The position numbers were made by a program, and so were the translations under genes. A stretch of DNA of 52,994 nucleotides from Carboxydothermus pertinax (GTDB lineage: Bacteria; Bacillota; Z-2901; Carboxydothermales; Carboxydothermaceae), in NCBI RefSeq assembly GCF_001950255.1, contig NZ_BDJK01000036.1, forward strand, positions 1 through 52,994, in the 5' to 3' direction. The notes beneath the pieces were generated by a model. It was not told the origin of the DNA. It worked only from the letters and a program-made list of their open reading frames with translations, and made no database searches. Positions within the stretch are counted from its first letter, which is position 1. Every line of letters begins with the position of its first letter. Positions 1-9,163 of this stretch are shown here, piece after piece.

Positions 1-379
1 TGTTTCCAGTTGTAACGGCAATATTAAGGTTTTTTGCTACAGTAATCCCGGCATCGCCTACTACCGAAGTAAACGCCCCAAGGCCAACGATTTTCGCCCC
101 CAGTCTTTCTGCAACTTTTCCCGCCTCAATAATTTTCCCCAGGACAAATTCTTCGGGTAACTCTAGCATTTGCCGGGAAGTCAAAGGACAGGTAATAAAA
201 TACCCCTCTACCTCATTATAGGAAGATTTTACCCCGGTTATGTGGGAAGCTTTAAAAGCTGGTAGTTTTTTTAAACCCCATTCCACAATCCGGTCTGGAA
301 GAAATTTAGCAAAACCAAATTTTTTTGCTACATCCTTAACTTCCAGTGGATGTATTATAAATGCAAACTTATCCACCAT
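1..379 (-). CDS. COG5322-type NAD(P)-binding reductase, 5' part only
   Basis: The N-terminal 126 residues of a protein whose remainder lies before base 1. The ATG at 379-377 overlaps the stop of the upstream gene (TAATG), so the two are translationally coupled. Visible landmarks are an early IIHPLEVKDVAKKFGF block and a glycine-rich GLGAFTSVVGDAG block near residues 104-116. Both resemble the predicted amino-acid dehydrogenase family COG5322, which also includes the cyanobacterial acyl-ACP reductase. In that family the second block precedes the Rossmann nucleotide-binding region, which is cut off here. The substrate cannot be told from this fragment: acyl thioester or amino-acid-like substrates are both possible. 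The family assignment is by motif memory and fairly confident; the reaction is not. Confidence 0.65.
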   Translation of the reverse strand, partial: MVDKFAFIIHPLEVKDVAKKFGFAKFLPDRIVEWGLKKLPAFKASHITGVKSSYNEVEGYFITCPLTSRQMLELPEEFVLGKIIEAGKVAERLGAKIVGLGAFTSVVGDAGITVAKNLNIAVTTGN

Positions 380-909
380 TACTTACCTCCCCGCACTGAT
401 TTTATAGCTTCTCTTAAAATTTCTGGATCGAGATATACATCTTCCTCAATGGGTGTTTGTCCAATGGTTATGCCTATTACTTCTCGATCAACTATTGCCT
501 GAGCCACTTTTACCCGCATATCAGAACCAATCATGATTACCGTATCAAACTGCTGGGCTGCCGCGATTAGCTCCATTAAAAGGTTTACCAGTTCCGCCGC
601 TGATTTCCCCTCAATAAACTCCCAACGTTCCTTATCGGTCATCAAAAGAGTAAAATCTACCCCTTCCTCCTGGCATACTTTCATTAACTCTTCGGTATTT
701 TTTAAAGGAAAACCAAAAACCGCAATTTTCGTTCCTTTACGAATTTCCCCAATTCCTTCTAATCTCGAGATAAACGTCCGCTCCAACCCCAGGATATTAG
801 CTGTTTCCTGCTGCGAATAACCTTGAGAACGAAGCCTCAAAATTTCGTCCACCATTCGGTCTATTTTATCCCGGGAAATAACTTTATCTCCAATCCGAAC
901 AATCCTCAT
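379..909 (-). CDS. HTH DNA-binding regulator with C-terminal nucleotide-fold-like domain
   Basis: About 176 residues. The second in-frame ATG (909) is preferred because AAGGGG lies seven bases ahead of it; the first ATG (915) is only one base from that site. Residues 18-52 form a helix-turn-helix (SQGYSQQETANILGL, then ERTFISRLEG) like sigma-region-4 or Cro-type domains. The rest (IRKGTKIAVFGFPL, FDTVIMIGSDMRV) alternates beta strands and helices, but no catalytic motif is apparent. Its stop overlaps the start of the COG5322 reductase, so it probably regulates or partners that gene. A 13-bp perfect inverted repeat upstream (946-977) is a candidate autoregulatory operator. I do not recognise a named family. 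Confidence 0.6.
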   Translation of the reverse strand: MRIVRIGDKVISRDKIDRMVDEILRLRSQGYSQQETANILGLERTFISRLEGIGEIRKGTKIAVFGFPLKNTEELMKVCQEEGVDFTLLMTDKERWEFIEGKSAAELVNLLMELIAAAQQFDTVIMIGSDMRVKVAQAIVDREVIGITIGQTPIEEDVYLDPEILREAIKSVRGGK

Positions 910-945
910 AAACATACCCCTTAAAAAATATATTCCCTAAAAAGA

Positions 946-977
946 AAAATATGTACACAATTTCGTGTACATATTTT
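946..977. promoter_or_regulatory. 13-bp perfect inverted repeat, operator or terminator
   Basis: Arms AAAATATGTACAC (946-958) and GTGTACATATTTT (965-977) flank a 6-base spacer. The site lies between the end of dus and the start of the HTH gene. Read on the minus strand it is followed by a U-rich stretch (ATTTTTCTTTTT), so it could terminate the cofactor operon. Its palindromic core GTGTAC and its position just ahead of an HTH gene equally fit an operator. The sequence alone does not decide. Confidence 0.5.
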
Positions 978-1044
978 AACATTATTATCCTTATGATGCA
1001 ACTACTATAATTCTTAATATTTTCTAATATTTCTTATTAATTTC

Positions 1045-2007
1045 TTAAATATTTTTTATAGTTAGGACAACTTCCCTAACTTCTTCCGGGGTTTTGGCTT
1101 TATTTAATATTTCTCTTAGCCTGGAAGCCCCAGGAACGCCCTTTAAATACCATCCGCCGTGTTTTCTCATTTCTCGCACCGCTATGTATTCATCTTTAAA
1201 TTTTAAAAGATACGTAAAATGCCTTAAAAAAATTTCTGCCTTTTCCTGAAAAGTTGGTGAAGGCAGCATTATGCCGCTTTCAAGATAGGTTACTATTTGC
1301 CGGATAAGCCAGGGATTACCCATTACCGCCCGTCCAACCATAATAAAATCCACACCAGTTTCCAGAATCATTTCCCGGGCTTTTTGGGGAGTATCCACAT
1401 CACCATTACCCGCCACCGGTATTTTTACCGCCTCTTTTACCCGGCGAATTATCTCCCAGTCGGCCTTGCCCGAATAATACTGCTCCCGGGTTCGTCCATG
1501 GACAGCAATCATATCGGCTCCTGCCTCTTCCATCCTTTTAGCAAAATCAACAGCATTTACCGTGTTATCGTCAAACCCTTTTCTTATTTTTACCGATACT
1601 GGAACAGAAACGGCTTTTTTTACTGCTGTAACAATCCTTTCCGCCAGTTCCGGCTTAAGCATTAAAGCTGCTCCTTCACCGTTTTTAACAATTTTCGGAG
1701 CAGGACAGCCCATATTGATATCTACCATACTGGCTCCGGCTTCTTCAACAATTCGGGCCGCTTCGGCCATTTTCTCCGGGTCACTACCAAAAATTTGAAC
1801 TGCCACTGGCAAGGCTTCTCCCTCTAAATTGACCATTTGCCTAGTCCTGGGATTACCGTGTAGTAGGGCTAAATCATTAATCATTTCAGTAACGGTAAGC
1901 CCCGCACCAAAAGATTGACAGATAAGCCGAAAAGCCTTATCCGTAACACCGGCCATGGGCGCAACAATTACCGGATTTTTCAGCTTAATTGGCCTTGTTT
2001 CTTTCAT
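1045..2007 (-). CDS. dus: tRNA-dihydrouridine synthase (DusB-like)
   Basis: 320 residues, the normal length for bacterial Dus enzymes, which reduce uridine to dihydrouridine in the tRNA D-loop with FMN and NAD(P)H. The TIM-barrel landmarks are in order: [13 protein letters not shown] near residue 14, the catalytic-cysteine block [18 protein letters not shown] near 98, KIRKGFDD near 140, [15 protein letters not shown] near 169, AGNGDV near 199 and the FMN phosphate block [10 protein letters not shown] near 224. The gene overlaps the 3' end of coaX by 23 bases and is the last gene of the cofactor operon. Co-location of dus with coaX and birA fits an FMN enzyme in a cofactor and housekeeping cluster. 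The family is certain; the exact tRNA position is not. Confidence 0.93.
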   Translation of the reverse strand: MKETRPIKLKNPVIVAPMAGVTDKAFRLICQSFGAGLTVTEMINDLALLHGNPRTRQMVNLEGEALPVAVQIFGSDPEKMAEAARIVEEAGASMVDINMGCPAPKIVKNGEGAALMLKPELAERIVTAVKKAVSVPVSVKIRKGFDDNTVNAVDFAKRMEEAGADMIAVHGRTREQYYSGKADWEIIRRVKEAVKIPVAGNGDVDTPQKAREMILETGVDFIMVGRAVMGNPWLIRQIVTYLESGIMLPSPTFQEKAEIFLRHFTYLLKFKDEYIAVREMRKHGGWYLKGVPGASRLREILNKAKTPEEVREVVLTIKNI

Positions 2008-2755
2008 AAATCAACCTGATACCCTCCAGTGTTAAATGCTGATCCACCCGTTCTATTTGTCGGGAATCGGATGCAATAAGCTCCGCTAAACCGCCTGTAG
2101 CAATTACCTTGGTATTATTACCTAGCTCTTTTTTCATCCGGGTACAGATTTCGTCTACCTGTCCAATAAAACCATAAACTATCCCCGCCTGCATTGCAGT
2201 AACGGTATTTTTACCAATAATATTTAATGGTTTTACCAGCTCAATCCGTGGAAGCTTAGAAGCCCGGGCAAAGAGGGCTTCGGTAGAAATTCCGATTCCC
2301 GGACTTATAGCCCCACCAATATACTCACCTTTTTCATTAATGGCATCAAAAGTGGTAGCCGTTCCAAAATCCACAACAATAAGTGGACCCCCGTAAATAT
2401 GGTAACCAGCCACGGCATTTACTATCCGGTCAGCCCCCACCTCCCGGGGATTTTCAAACTTAATTTTAAGACCGGTTTTAACTCCAGGTCCAATTACCAG
2501 GGGACGGATCTGAAAATATTCATAGGAAAGCTTTTCAAAGACTGGGGTTAAAGGCGGTACTACTGAAGCTAGACCAATGCCCTCAATATCTTTAAAATTA
2601 AGGTTTAAAAAGGAAAAAAAGTTTCTTATTATAACCGCATACTCATCAGTAGTTTTACTGCGATCGGAAGCCATCCGCCAAGTTTTAACTAATTTTTTGT
2701 TCTCATAAACCCCTAAAACCGTATTGGTATTGCCAATATCAATGGCTAAAAACAT
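1985..2755 (-). CDS. coaX: Type III pantothenate kinase
   Basis: 256 residues, typical of CoaX, which phosphorylates pantothenate to start coenzyme A synthesis. The N-terminal phosphate loop [14 protein letters not shown], the block [13 protein letters not shown] near residue 107, [13 protein letters not shown] near 127 and the glycine block [11 protein letters not shown] near 147 are the ASKHA-fold signatures of type III kinases. A ribosome site (GGAGGAAAAGG) precedes the ATG. The gene overlaps birA by 17 bases and dus by 23 bases. Placing it in the same transcript as panB, panC and panD means pantothenate synthesis and its first use are made together. Confidence 0.95.
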   Translation of the reverse strand: MFLAIDIGNTNTVLGVYENKKLVKTWRMASDRSKTTDEYAVIIRNFFSFLNLNFKDIEGIGLASVVPPLTPVFEKLSYEYFQIRPLVIGPGVKTGLKIKFENPREVGADRIVNAVAGYHIYGGPLIVVDFGTATTFDAINEKGEYIGGAISPGIGISTEALFARASKLPRIELVKPLNIIGKNTVTAMQAGIVYGFIGQVDEICTRMKKELGNNTKVIATGGLAELIASDSRQIERVDQHLTLEGIRLIYERNKAN

Positions 2756-3719
2756 CCTTTTCCTCCTTTCTCCTTAAACTTATTTCACCAGCCGCAAAGC
2801 GCCTTGTGGTAAACCCATCTTGGATAATTAAGGCACCATCGTCAGCAAGGCCAGAAAGCCGTCCTGAATACTCATGGCTTCCGGAAATGATCTTTACCTC
2901 TTCCCCCCTAAAGGCCAGCCTCTTTTCGTACTCTTTTAAAATACGGGCAAATTCTCCTTTTTTAAACAGCTCATACTGCTCCTCAAAATAGCCTAAAAAG
3001 GAAGCCAGTAACTTTAATCTTGAAACAATAGCTACATGTTCTTTTAAAAAAGTAGCAGGATAGGAAAAACTCTCCCTTTCGTTTAAAGGTTCTATATTAA
3101 TCCCTACACCCACCACAGCAAAAATAGTTCTTTCCGCTTCGGCGGACATTTCGGTAAGTATGCCGGCAACTTTCTTACCTTTAATTAAAAGGTCATTGGG
3201 CCATTTAATTTTTGCCTCTACTCCCAAATTTTCTACCGCTTGCCCAAGAGCAAGACCCGCTAATAATGTTAGCTTTGGTAATTCCACTGGCGGCAAATTT
3301 GGATATAATATTATGCTAAAATATAACCCTTGACCTACAGGAGATGCCCAACTGCGGCCAAGCCTACCTCTTCCTGTGGTTTGACCGTTAGCCGATACCA
3401 AAAAACCTTCGGGCACCCCCATAACCGCTAATTCTTTTGCCCGATCGTTAGTTGAGCCAATTAAATTATGGTATTCACCGGTACGACCCATAAAACGTGT
3501 TTTCAAAAAAGGTTTTAAAAGATAATACGCCGGAACATCGGGATAAGCCATCAGTTTATAGCCTCGTTTGGGGTGCGCCTCAAATTTATAACCTTCCCGT
3601 TCTAACTCTTTTATGTGTTTCCAAACTGCAGTTCTAGTTACTCCAATTTTTTTCGAGATTTCTTCACCCGATAAATAATCCTGGCGTCCAATTAACATGG
3701 CTATAATTTCTTCTTTCAT
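2739..3719 (-). CDS. birA: Bifunctional biotin-protein ligase / biotin operon repressor
   Basis: 326 residues. An N-terminal winged helix (residues 15-50, [20 protein letters not shown]) is followed by the ligase domain with the biotinyl-AMP loop [20 protein letters not shown] near residue 117 and the catalytic block [17 protein letters not shown] near 173. The C-terminal SH3-like domain is also present. Such proteins attach biotin to acetyl-CoA or pyruvate carboxylase, and the DNA-binding domain usually allows biotin-dependent repression. The start ATG overlaps the nadC stop as ATGA. Biotin synthesis genes are not in this window, so the repressed targets would lie elsewhere. Confidence 0.95.
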   Translation of the reverse strand: MKEEIIAMLIGRQDYLSGEEISKKIGVTRTAVWKHIKELEREGYKFEAHPKRGYKLMAYPDVPAYYLLKPFLKTRFMGRTGEYHNLIGSTNDRAKELAVMGVPEGFLVSANGQTTGRGRLGRSWASPVGQGLYFSIILYPNLPPVELPKLTLLAGLALGQAVENLGVEAKIKWPNDLLIKGKKVAGILTEMSAEAERTIFAVVGVGINIEPLNERESFSYPATFLKEHVAIVSRLKLLASFLGYFEEQYELFKKGEFARILKEYEKRLAFRGEEVKIISGSHEYSGRLSGLADDGALIIQDGFTTRRFAAGEISLRRKEEKDVFSH

Positions 3720-4567
3720 TGTCCGGACTCCTTTAGACTACCTAAATCAAGGCTTAAATCTAGCGCCTTTACCGAATGAGTTAGGGCGCCAAGAGAAATG
3801 ATGTCTACTCCTGCCTTAGCGTATTCTAGAATATTTTCCTCATTTATCCCTCCGGAAGCTTCCAGGAGGACCTTCCCTCTGGTAATTATTTTTGCCTCTT
3901 TTACCTTTGCTGGGGACATGTTATCAAGCATCACAATATCTGCGCCCGCTTCCATCGCTTCCTTTAACTCTGCCAAAGATTCCACCTCAACTTCAATTTT
4001 TAAGGTGTGAGGAGCATACCGGCGAGCCCGGGCTACTGCCTCCCTTATACCGCCGGCGGCTTTAATATGGTTATCTTTAATTAAAATACCATCACTTAAG
4101 TTAAACCGGTGATTGAAACCCCCGCCTACCCGCACTGCATATTTAGAAAGCCAACGAAGCCCCGGGACAGTTTTACGGGTATCCACTACCCGTACCGGGT
4201 AATCTTTTACTCTTTCAATTATCCTTCGGGTTTTCGTAGCAATTCCTGAGAGAAACTGAAGATAATTTAACGCAACTCTCTCTCCCATTAAAATCACTTC
4301 TGCCGGCCCAAATATTTTGGCTACCACCTGTCCCGGCACAACTTCATCCCCATCCTTTACTAAATACTCAATATGTATTTCGGAACTAAGGAAACGATAA
4401 ACCTCATCCAGCACAAAAAGCCCGGCAATCACTCCGGGCTCTTTTACCTTGATAAATCCCACTGTCCTGGCTTCACTTACCACCATTGCCTCGGTCGTTA
4501 TATCCCCAAGACCAATGTCTTCTTCCATTGCTAAGCGAATTTGTTCACGTACATAAAAAGGTAACAC
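3716..4567 (-). CDS. nadC: Nicotinate-nucleotide pyrophosphorylase (quinolinate phosphoribosyltransferase)
   Basis: About 283 residues from a GTG start at 4567, chosen because GAGGTGAT lies just ahead of it and it gives the family-typical N-terminus LPFYVREQIRLAMEEDIG. A longer reading to 4612 would overlap nadB. NadC converts quinolinate and PRPP to nicotinate mononucleotide. Landmarks are GDITTEA, the block GERVALNYLQFLSGIAT, the substrate-binding DTRKTVPGLRWLSKYAVRVGGG, HRFNLSDGILIKDNHI and the C-terminal LEASGGINEENI. The gene starts four bases after nadB and completes the aspartate-to-NAD pathway with nadA and nadB. Confidence 0.95.
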   Translation of the reverse strand: MLPFYVREQIRLAMEEDIGLGDITTEAMVVSEARTVGFIKVKEPGVIAGLFVLDEVYRFLSSEIHIEYLVKDGDEVVPGQVVAKIFGPAEVILMGERVALNYLQFLSGIATKTRRIIERVKDYPVRVVDTRKTVPGLRWLSKYAVRVGGGFNHRFNLSDGILIKDNHIKAAGGIREAVARARRYAPHTLKIEVEVESLAELKEAMEAGADIVMLDNMSPAKVKEAKIITRGKVLLEASGGINEENILEYAKAGVDIISLGALTHSVKALDLSLDLGSLKESGQ

Positions 4568-4571
4568 CCTA

Positions 4572-6131
4572 TCACCTCGATAAAACAATATGTTTTTGCC
4601 AGAGAAAGTCATCCCTTAAAGGATAATCTTCTCGAAAGTGAGCCCCCCGGCTTTCCTCCCGGATTAAAGCTGCAAGAGCAATTAAGCTTGCAGTTTGGTA
4701 TAAGTTTGCAGCCACCGCTTCTTCAATAGAAGTAACTGGTAAAGAAATTTTTAACTCCCTTAAATTTTTTAGAAGCCTTTTCAGCCCCTGGCCATTTCGG
4801 ATAATTCCGGCATGTTCCCACATTAAGTCTTTAATTTTTGTCATAGCTTCCCTTGTACTAATTCCATCGATCTTCTCACCTTTAAAAGCTGCTACTTCAG
4901 GATAGTTCACCCGGGTAGTCTTTAAGATATTTTTCGTGCGTTCTACAATCCGGTAGCCAAAAACCAAACCATCCAGCAGGGAATTAGAAGCCAAACGGTT
5001 AGCCCCATGAACCCCCTGGCAGGCTACCTCCCCACAGGCATAAAGCCTGGCTAAATCCGTTTCCCCCCAGATGTTGGTTCGAACTCCTCCCATAAAATAA
5101 TGCGCCGCCGGTAACACCGGAATTAAATCCTTTTTAGGATCTAATCCATTTTCCTTTAATGTTTTTACAATTCTTGGTATTCCCGCTAACTGTTCCTCAG
5201 TAAAACTACGTATATCCAAAAACACTGGACCTTTTTGCGCTTGATCCCAGATAGCTCTTGCTACCACATCTCGAGGAGCAAGGTCGGCAAGCTCGTGGTA
5301 GTTTTTCATAAAATACTCCCCAGCCGCGTTTACGAGTTTGGCCCCTTCTCCCCGGACAGCTTCACTGATAAGAAATTTTTGCCGGCCAGGCAAATTTAAG
5401 GCGGTAGGGTGAAACTGGAAAAACTCCATATCCATTACTCCTGCCCCTGCCCGGTAAGCCATGGCAATACCGTCTCCGGTAGCTACTTCCGGATTGGTAG
5501 TCTCCCGGAAAACTTGACCGGCACCGCCAGTGGCCAAAACCGTAAACTTACTTAAAAATAAACGTAAATGCCCTTTCTCGTCCCAGGCTAAGGCGCCAAG
5601 GCACTCCCGGTCTTCGGTAATTAAATCTAAAGTAAAATGATTCTCCATTATCCGGATATGGGGATGGTTTTTAGCTTGGATCGATAAAACCCGCTGAATT
5701 TCTTCCCCCGTAGTATCTCCCCGGTATAAAATCCTGCGGCGCCGATGGGCTCCTTCCATTCTAAGGGCGAGTTTTCCATCTTTACGGTGAAAATCCGCTC
5801 CTAACTCCACTAAATGGTGAACCCGTTCAATTCCATCCTCCACCAGTACCCGCACCGCTTCCGGATTACATAAACCTGCTCCAGCTTCAATAGTATCCTG
5901 ATAGTGAAGTTCCGGTGAATCATCTTCCGGATCAACCGCCGCTGCAATCCCCCCCTGAGCTAAGTCGGTATTGGTATCTCCCAAATTTTTCTTTGTTAAA
6001 ACCACTACCTCCCCATAGCGGGCGGCATTTAAGGCAGCATAAAGTCCAGCAATTCCGCTACCGATTACCAGGTAATCGGATTTATACACCGGAACGCCGG
6101 ATAAGTCAAAATCAATAAGATACCGGCGCAA
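4572..6131 (-). CDS. nadB: L-aspartate oxidase
   Basis: 519 residues, typical for NadB, an FAD enzyme that oxidises aspartate to iminoaspartate. In anaerobes fumarate rather than oxygen is the likely acceptor. The FAD-binding GSGIAGLYAALNAARYG is near residue 24, the mobile-loop block TNTDLAQGGIAAAV near 53, FFQFHPTALNLPG near 238 and the C-terminal FAD block GVHGANRLASNSLLDGLVFG near 374. Succinate dehydrogenase flavoproteins are related, but the neighbours nadA and nadC settle the role. The start is TTG at 6131 behind GGGGGAGAAG; no better start is in frame before the Rossmann motif. Confidence 0.94.
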   Translation of the reverse strand: MRRYLIDFDLSGVPVYKSDYLVIGSGIAGLYAALNAARYGEVVVLTKKNLGDTNTDLAQGGIAAAVDPEDDSPELHYQDTIEAGAGLCNPEAVRVLVEDGIERVHHLVELGADFHRKDGKLALRMEGAHRRRRILYRGDTTGEEIQRVLSIQAKNHPHIRIMENHFTLDLITEDRECLGALAWDEKGHLRLFLSKFTVLATGGAGQVFRETTNPEVATGDGIAMAYRAGAGVMDMEFFQFHPTALNLPGRQKFLISEAVRGEGAKLVNAAGEYFMKNYHELADLAPRDVVARAIWDQAQKGPVFLDIRSFTEEQLAGIPRIVKTLKENGLDPKKDLIPVLPAAHYFMGGVRTNIWGETDLARLYACGEVACQGVHGANRLASNSLLDGLVFGYRIVERTKNILKTTRVNYPEVAAFKGEKIDGISTREAMTKIKDLMWEHAGIIRNGQGLKRLLKNLRELKISLPVTSIEEAVAANLYQTASLIALAALIREESRGAHFREDYPLRDDFLWQKHIVLSR

Positions 6132-6143
6132 TCTCTTCTCCCC

Positions 6144-7064
6144 CTAACCAATAGCAAGCATTTTCTCTAGAGCCTGTAGGGCTTTTTGGGCAATTTCCGG
6201 TTCAACCTCAATTTGCGGCTCCAAAGTTTCTAAAGACAGCTTAACTTTTTCAATTGTTGTCAATTTCATATTGGGACAAACAAGTTTAGGTGATGCAAGA
6301 TAGCACTTTTTGTGAGGCGCTTTTTTGGAAAGCTGATGCATAATCCCAGCCTCAGTACCAATTATAAACTCATCTCCTGGGTCGTTCACCACATAGTTTA
6401 TAATACCAGTGGTGCTAAATACTCCATCGGCTAAGGCCACCACCTCCGGTCTACATTCCGGATGGACTAAGACTTTAGCATTGGGATATTGGGCCTTTGC
6501 TTCACGAATATCATCGGGGGTTAACCGCTGGTGGGTATTGCAATAACCTTCCCAAAGGATTAACTTCCGACCGGTTTTTTTAGCGACATAGTTTCCAAGA
6601 TTCTGGTCAGGCGTAAAAATAATTTCCTTATCCGAAGGAATACTCTCCACAACTTTTACGGCATTGGCCGAAGTGCAAATTATATCACTTTCAGCCTTGA
6701 CCGCCGCTGAGGAATTAACATAAGTAACTACCACCGCTCCCGGGTGCTGGGCTTTTTTAGCTCGTAAGCTTTCGGCAGTAATGGTATCCGCTAATGGACA
6801 TCCTGCATCAATTTCTGGCAGTAATACTATTTTATCCGGGGATAGAATTTTAGCACTTTCAGCCATAAAATGAACTCCAGCAAAAACTATCACTTTTGCC
6901 GAAGTCTTAGCCGCCGTACGGGCAAGGCCCAGGGAGTCACCTACATAATCAGCTACTTCCTGGACTTCCGGCCGCTGGTAAAGGTGGGCAAGGATGATAG
7001 CATCTTTTTCTTTTTTTAGCCTTACCACCTCGTCCATAATTTTTCGGGTCTTTTCATCAAACAT
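6144..7064 (-). CDS. nadA: Quinolinate synthase A
   Basis: About 306 residues. The ATG at 7064 is chosen because AGGAG lies eight bases ahead; the GTG at 7073 abuts that site. NadA condenses iminoaspartate with dihydroxyacetone phosphate to quinolinate using a [4Fe-4S] cluster bound by three cysteines. Candidates are Cys89 (DAGCPLADT), Cys175 (EGYCNTHQ) and Cys263 (LVCPNMK). Other blocks are AHLYQRPEVQEVADYVGDS, VTYVNSSAAVKAESDIICTSANA and the triose-binding HPECRPEVV. The oxygen-labile cluster suits an anaerobe. It lies between panD and nadB in one transcript. Confidence 0.95.
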   Translation of the reverse strand: MFDEKTRKIMDEVVRLKKEKDAIILAHLYQRPEVQEVADYVGDSLGLARTAAKTSAKVIVFAGVHFMAESAKILSPDKIVLLPEIDAGCPLADTITAESLRAKKAQHPGAVVVTYVNSSAAVKAESDIICTSANAVKVVESIPSDKEIIFTPDQNLGNYVAKKTGRKLILWEGYCNTHQRLTPDDIREAKAQYPNAKVLVHPECRPEVVALADGVFSTTGIINYVVNDPGDEFIIGTEAGIMHQLSKKAPHKKCYLASPKLVCPNMKLTTIEKVKLSLETLEPQIEVEPEIAQKALQALEKMLAIG

Positions 7065-7075
7065 CTCTTTCACTC

Positions 7076-7459
7076 CTATTCTCTTTGGCCATGAACCTCT
7101 TTTTCTTCTATTTTAACGATTTTATTTTTTTCATCAACAAAAACCACTGTCGGTTGCCAATTTTTTGCCTCTTTTTCATCCATTAAGGCATAGGCAATAA
7201 TAATAATTTTATCTCCCACCTGGCAAAGCCGAGCCGCGGCACCATTTAAGCTAATAACCCCACTACCCCTTTGACCGGGAATAGTATAGGTTTCAAGTCG
7301 CGCCCCATTATTTAAATTTACCACCTGTACCTTTTCATTGGGCAAAATTCCTGAAGCCTCTAAAAGTTCTTCATCAATTGTTATACTACCTACGTAATTT
7401 AAATTAGCCTCGGTAACCGTTGCCCGGTGAATTTTTCCTTTCATCATGGTCAAAAACAC
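7076..7459 (-). CDS. panD: Aspartate 1-decarboxylase proenzyme
   Basis: Up to 127 residues. PanD makes beta-alanine from aspartate for pantothenate. It is made as a proenzyme that self-cleaves at Gly-Ser to create a pyruvoyl group. The site is visible as NYVGSITID (Gly24-Ser25 from the GTG start), and [19 protein letters not shown] follows in the large chain. Two starts are possible: GTG at 7459, nine bases after GGAGGT in the panC tail, or the family-typical ATGATG (MMKGKIHRA) four codons later, nine bases after AAGGTG. Both nadA and panD consume aspartate, so the operon draws on one precursor for NAD and CoA. Confidence 0.95.
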   Translation of the reverse strand: MFLTMMKGKIHRATVTEANLNYVGSITIDEELLEASGILPNEKVQVVNLNNGARLETYTIPGQRGSGVISLNGAAARLCQVGDKIIIIAYALMDEKEAKNWQPTVVFVDEKNKIVKIEEKEVHGQRE

Positions 7460-7460
7460 C

Positions 7461-8312
7461 TTAATCTACCTCCAAAATAAAATTATCTATTAACCGGGTA
7501 CTCCCTATATAGACCGCTAGAGCTATGATGAATTTGCCCTGAATTTTTTCCATGACCTTTAAATCCGGAACTGACCGAACTTCAACATAATCAATCCGGG
7601 CTAGAGGTTCAGTTTTTATATACTCTTCAATTAGTTGTTTTAGCTTTTCCGGGTTTCTCTCTCCGTTTTTCACAAGTTCTTCACCGCGTTTTAATGCCCG
7701 GTACAGAATAGTTGCTGCTCTTCGCTCCTCGGGATTTAAATAGGTATTGCGTGAGCTCATCGCCAGACCATCTTCTTCCCGACGGGTAGGTACCCGAACT
7801 ATTTCTACGTTGAAGTTTAAATCCCGCACTAACTTTTCTATAATAAAAAGTTGCTGGGCATCCTTTTGACCAAAAAAGGCCAAGTCTGGAGTAACAATGT
7901 TAAAAAGCTTGGTAACTACTGTAGTAACACCTTTAAAATGCCCTGGACGGGATTTGCCGCACATCACCTCGGTAATTTCCCCGCTAACTTCCACATAGGT
8001 AGAAAAACCTTCTCGGTACATCTCTTCAGCAGGAGGAGCAAATACGCAGTCAACCCCTTCTTCCTGAAGAAGTGCTAAATCTCGCTCCAGATCCCGAGGA
8101 TATTTGGCAAAATCTTCACTTGGGCCAAACTGCAAAGGATTGACAAAAATTGATACTATTACCACATCAGCCTGCTGTTTGGCCGTGCGTACCAAAGATA
8201 AATGTCCGTCATGGAGGTAACCCATAGTTGGAACAAAGCCAATAGTTTTACCTTCCCTTTTTTGTTCGGCTATATAAGCTTTAAGAGTTTTTACCTCTGT
8301 AAAAAACCGCAC
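7461..8312 (-). CDS. panC: Pantothenate synthetase (pantoate-beta-alanine ligase)
   Basis: 283 residues, the standard length. It joins pantoate and beta-alanine with ATP. The HIGH-type nucleotide motif is [15 protein letters not shown] near residue 28. The [24 protein letters not shown] block near 57, FGQKDAQQ near 148 and the KMSKS-like [12 protein letters not shown] near 187 complete the signature. The start is GTG at 8312 with GGAGG seven bases ahead. One base separates its stop from the GTG start of panD, whose ribosome site lies inside the panC tail, so the two are translationally coupled. Confidence 0.96.
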   Translation of the reverse strand: MRFFTEVKTLKAYIAEQKREGKTIGFVPTMGYLHDGHLSLVRTAKQQADVVIVSIFVNPLQFGPSEDFAKYPRDLERDLALLQEEGVDCVFAPPAEEMYREGFSTYVEVSGEITEVMCGKSRPGHFKGVTTVVTKLFNIVTPDLAFFGQKDAQQLFIIEKLVRDLNFNVEIVRVPTRREEDGLAMSSRNTYLNPEERRAATILYRALKRGEELVKNGERNPEKLKQLIEEYIKTEPLARIDYVEVRSVPDLKVMEKIQGKFIIALAVYIGSTRLIDNFILEVD

Positions 8313-8332
8313 TAAGTTCCCTCCTTAAACCA

Positions 8333-9163
8333 TTAATAAATCTTTTCTAAAATCTCTTCAGCAATTGTAAAACTATGTTTTTCTTCTGGAAACTTTTTGT
8401 TTTTTACTTCCTCTACATATTTGCCTAAAGCTTCTTTAAATAAACTAGAACTATCCAGATAACGTTTTACAAATTTCGGAAGCATTCTGGGATACATCCC
8501 CAAAACATCATGGTAAACCAAGACCTGGCCATCACAATCGGGACCTGAGCCAATGCCAATAGTTGGAATTGAAAGGCTCTGGGTAACTTTCGCCGCCAAA
8601 GCCGCCGGCACACACTCTAAAACAATGGAAAACGCCCCTGCTTCTTCTAAAGCTTTAGCATCATCCAAAAGCTTTTGGGCCGTTTTTAAATCTTTTCCTT
8701 GAACTTTATAACCGCCGAGGGCATTTACCGACTGCGGAGTAAGCCCGATATGCCCCATTACCGGTATCCCTGCTAAGACAAGCTTAGCCACCAATTCAGC
8801 AACTTCACTGCCCCCTTCTAACTTTACCGCCTGAGCTCCCCCTTCTTTTAAAAACCGTCCGGCGTTGTACATTGCGTCGAAAGCATTTGCCTGATATGAC
8901 ATGAAAGGCATATCCGCTACCACCAGGCTTTTTTTGGTCCCCCGCACTACTGCTTTAACGTGGTGAAGCATCTCATCCATAGTAACCGGTATAGTGCTAT
9001 CATAACCTAAAACCACCATGGCCAAGGAATCCCCCACCAAAAGCACTTCTGCCCCGGCTTCTTCAGCAAAAAGCGCCGATGGATAATCATAGGCGGTAAC
9101 CATGGCTATTTTTTGCCCCGCCTCTTTCATCTCCTTTAAGGTGTTAACAGTAACCCTGCTCAT
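8333..9163 (-). CDS. panB: 3-methyl-2-oxobutanoate hydroxymethyltransferase
   Basis: 276 residues. PanB transfers a hydroxymethyl group from methylene-tetrahydrofolate to ketoisovalerate, making ketopantoate. Seen motifs are MVTAYDYPSALFAEEAG with the metal-ligand region VLLVGDSLAMVVLGYDST, VVADMPFMSYQ, AVKLEGG, VMGHIGLTPQS and the C-terminal TIGIGSGPDCDGQVLVYHD. The start ATG overlaps the stop of the DUF2520 gene as ATGA, so a reductase-like protein is translated immediately before it. The one-carbon donor links it to the folate genes just upstream (10248-12287). Confidence 0.96.
   Translation of the reverse strand: MSRVTVNTLKEMKEAGQKIAMVTAYDYPSALFAEEAGAEVLLVGDSLAMVVLGYDSTIPVTMDEMLHHVKAVVRGTKKSLVVADMPFMSYQANAFDAMYNAGRFLKEGGAQAVKLEGGSEVAELVAKLVLAGIPVMGHIGLTPQSVNALGGYKVQGKDLKTAQKLLDDAKALEEAGAFSIVLECVPAALAAKVTQSLSIPTIGIGSGPDCDGQVLVYHDVLGMYPRMLPKFVKRYLDSSSLFKEALGKYVEEVKNKKFPEEKHSFTIAEEILEKIY

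Noticed and set aside
4568-4612. Longer nadC start overlapping nadB
   Set aside because: GTG 4567 has a ribosome site and gives the family-typical N-terminus.
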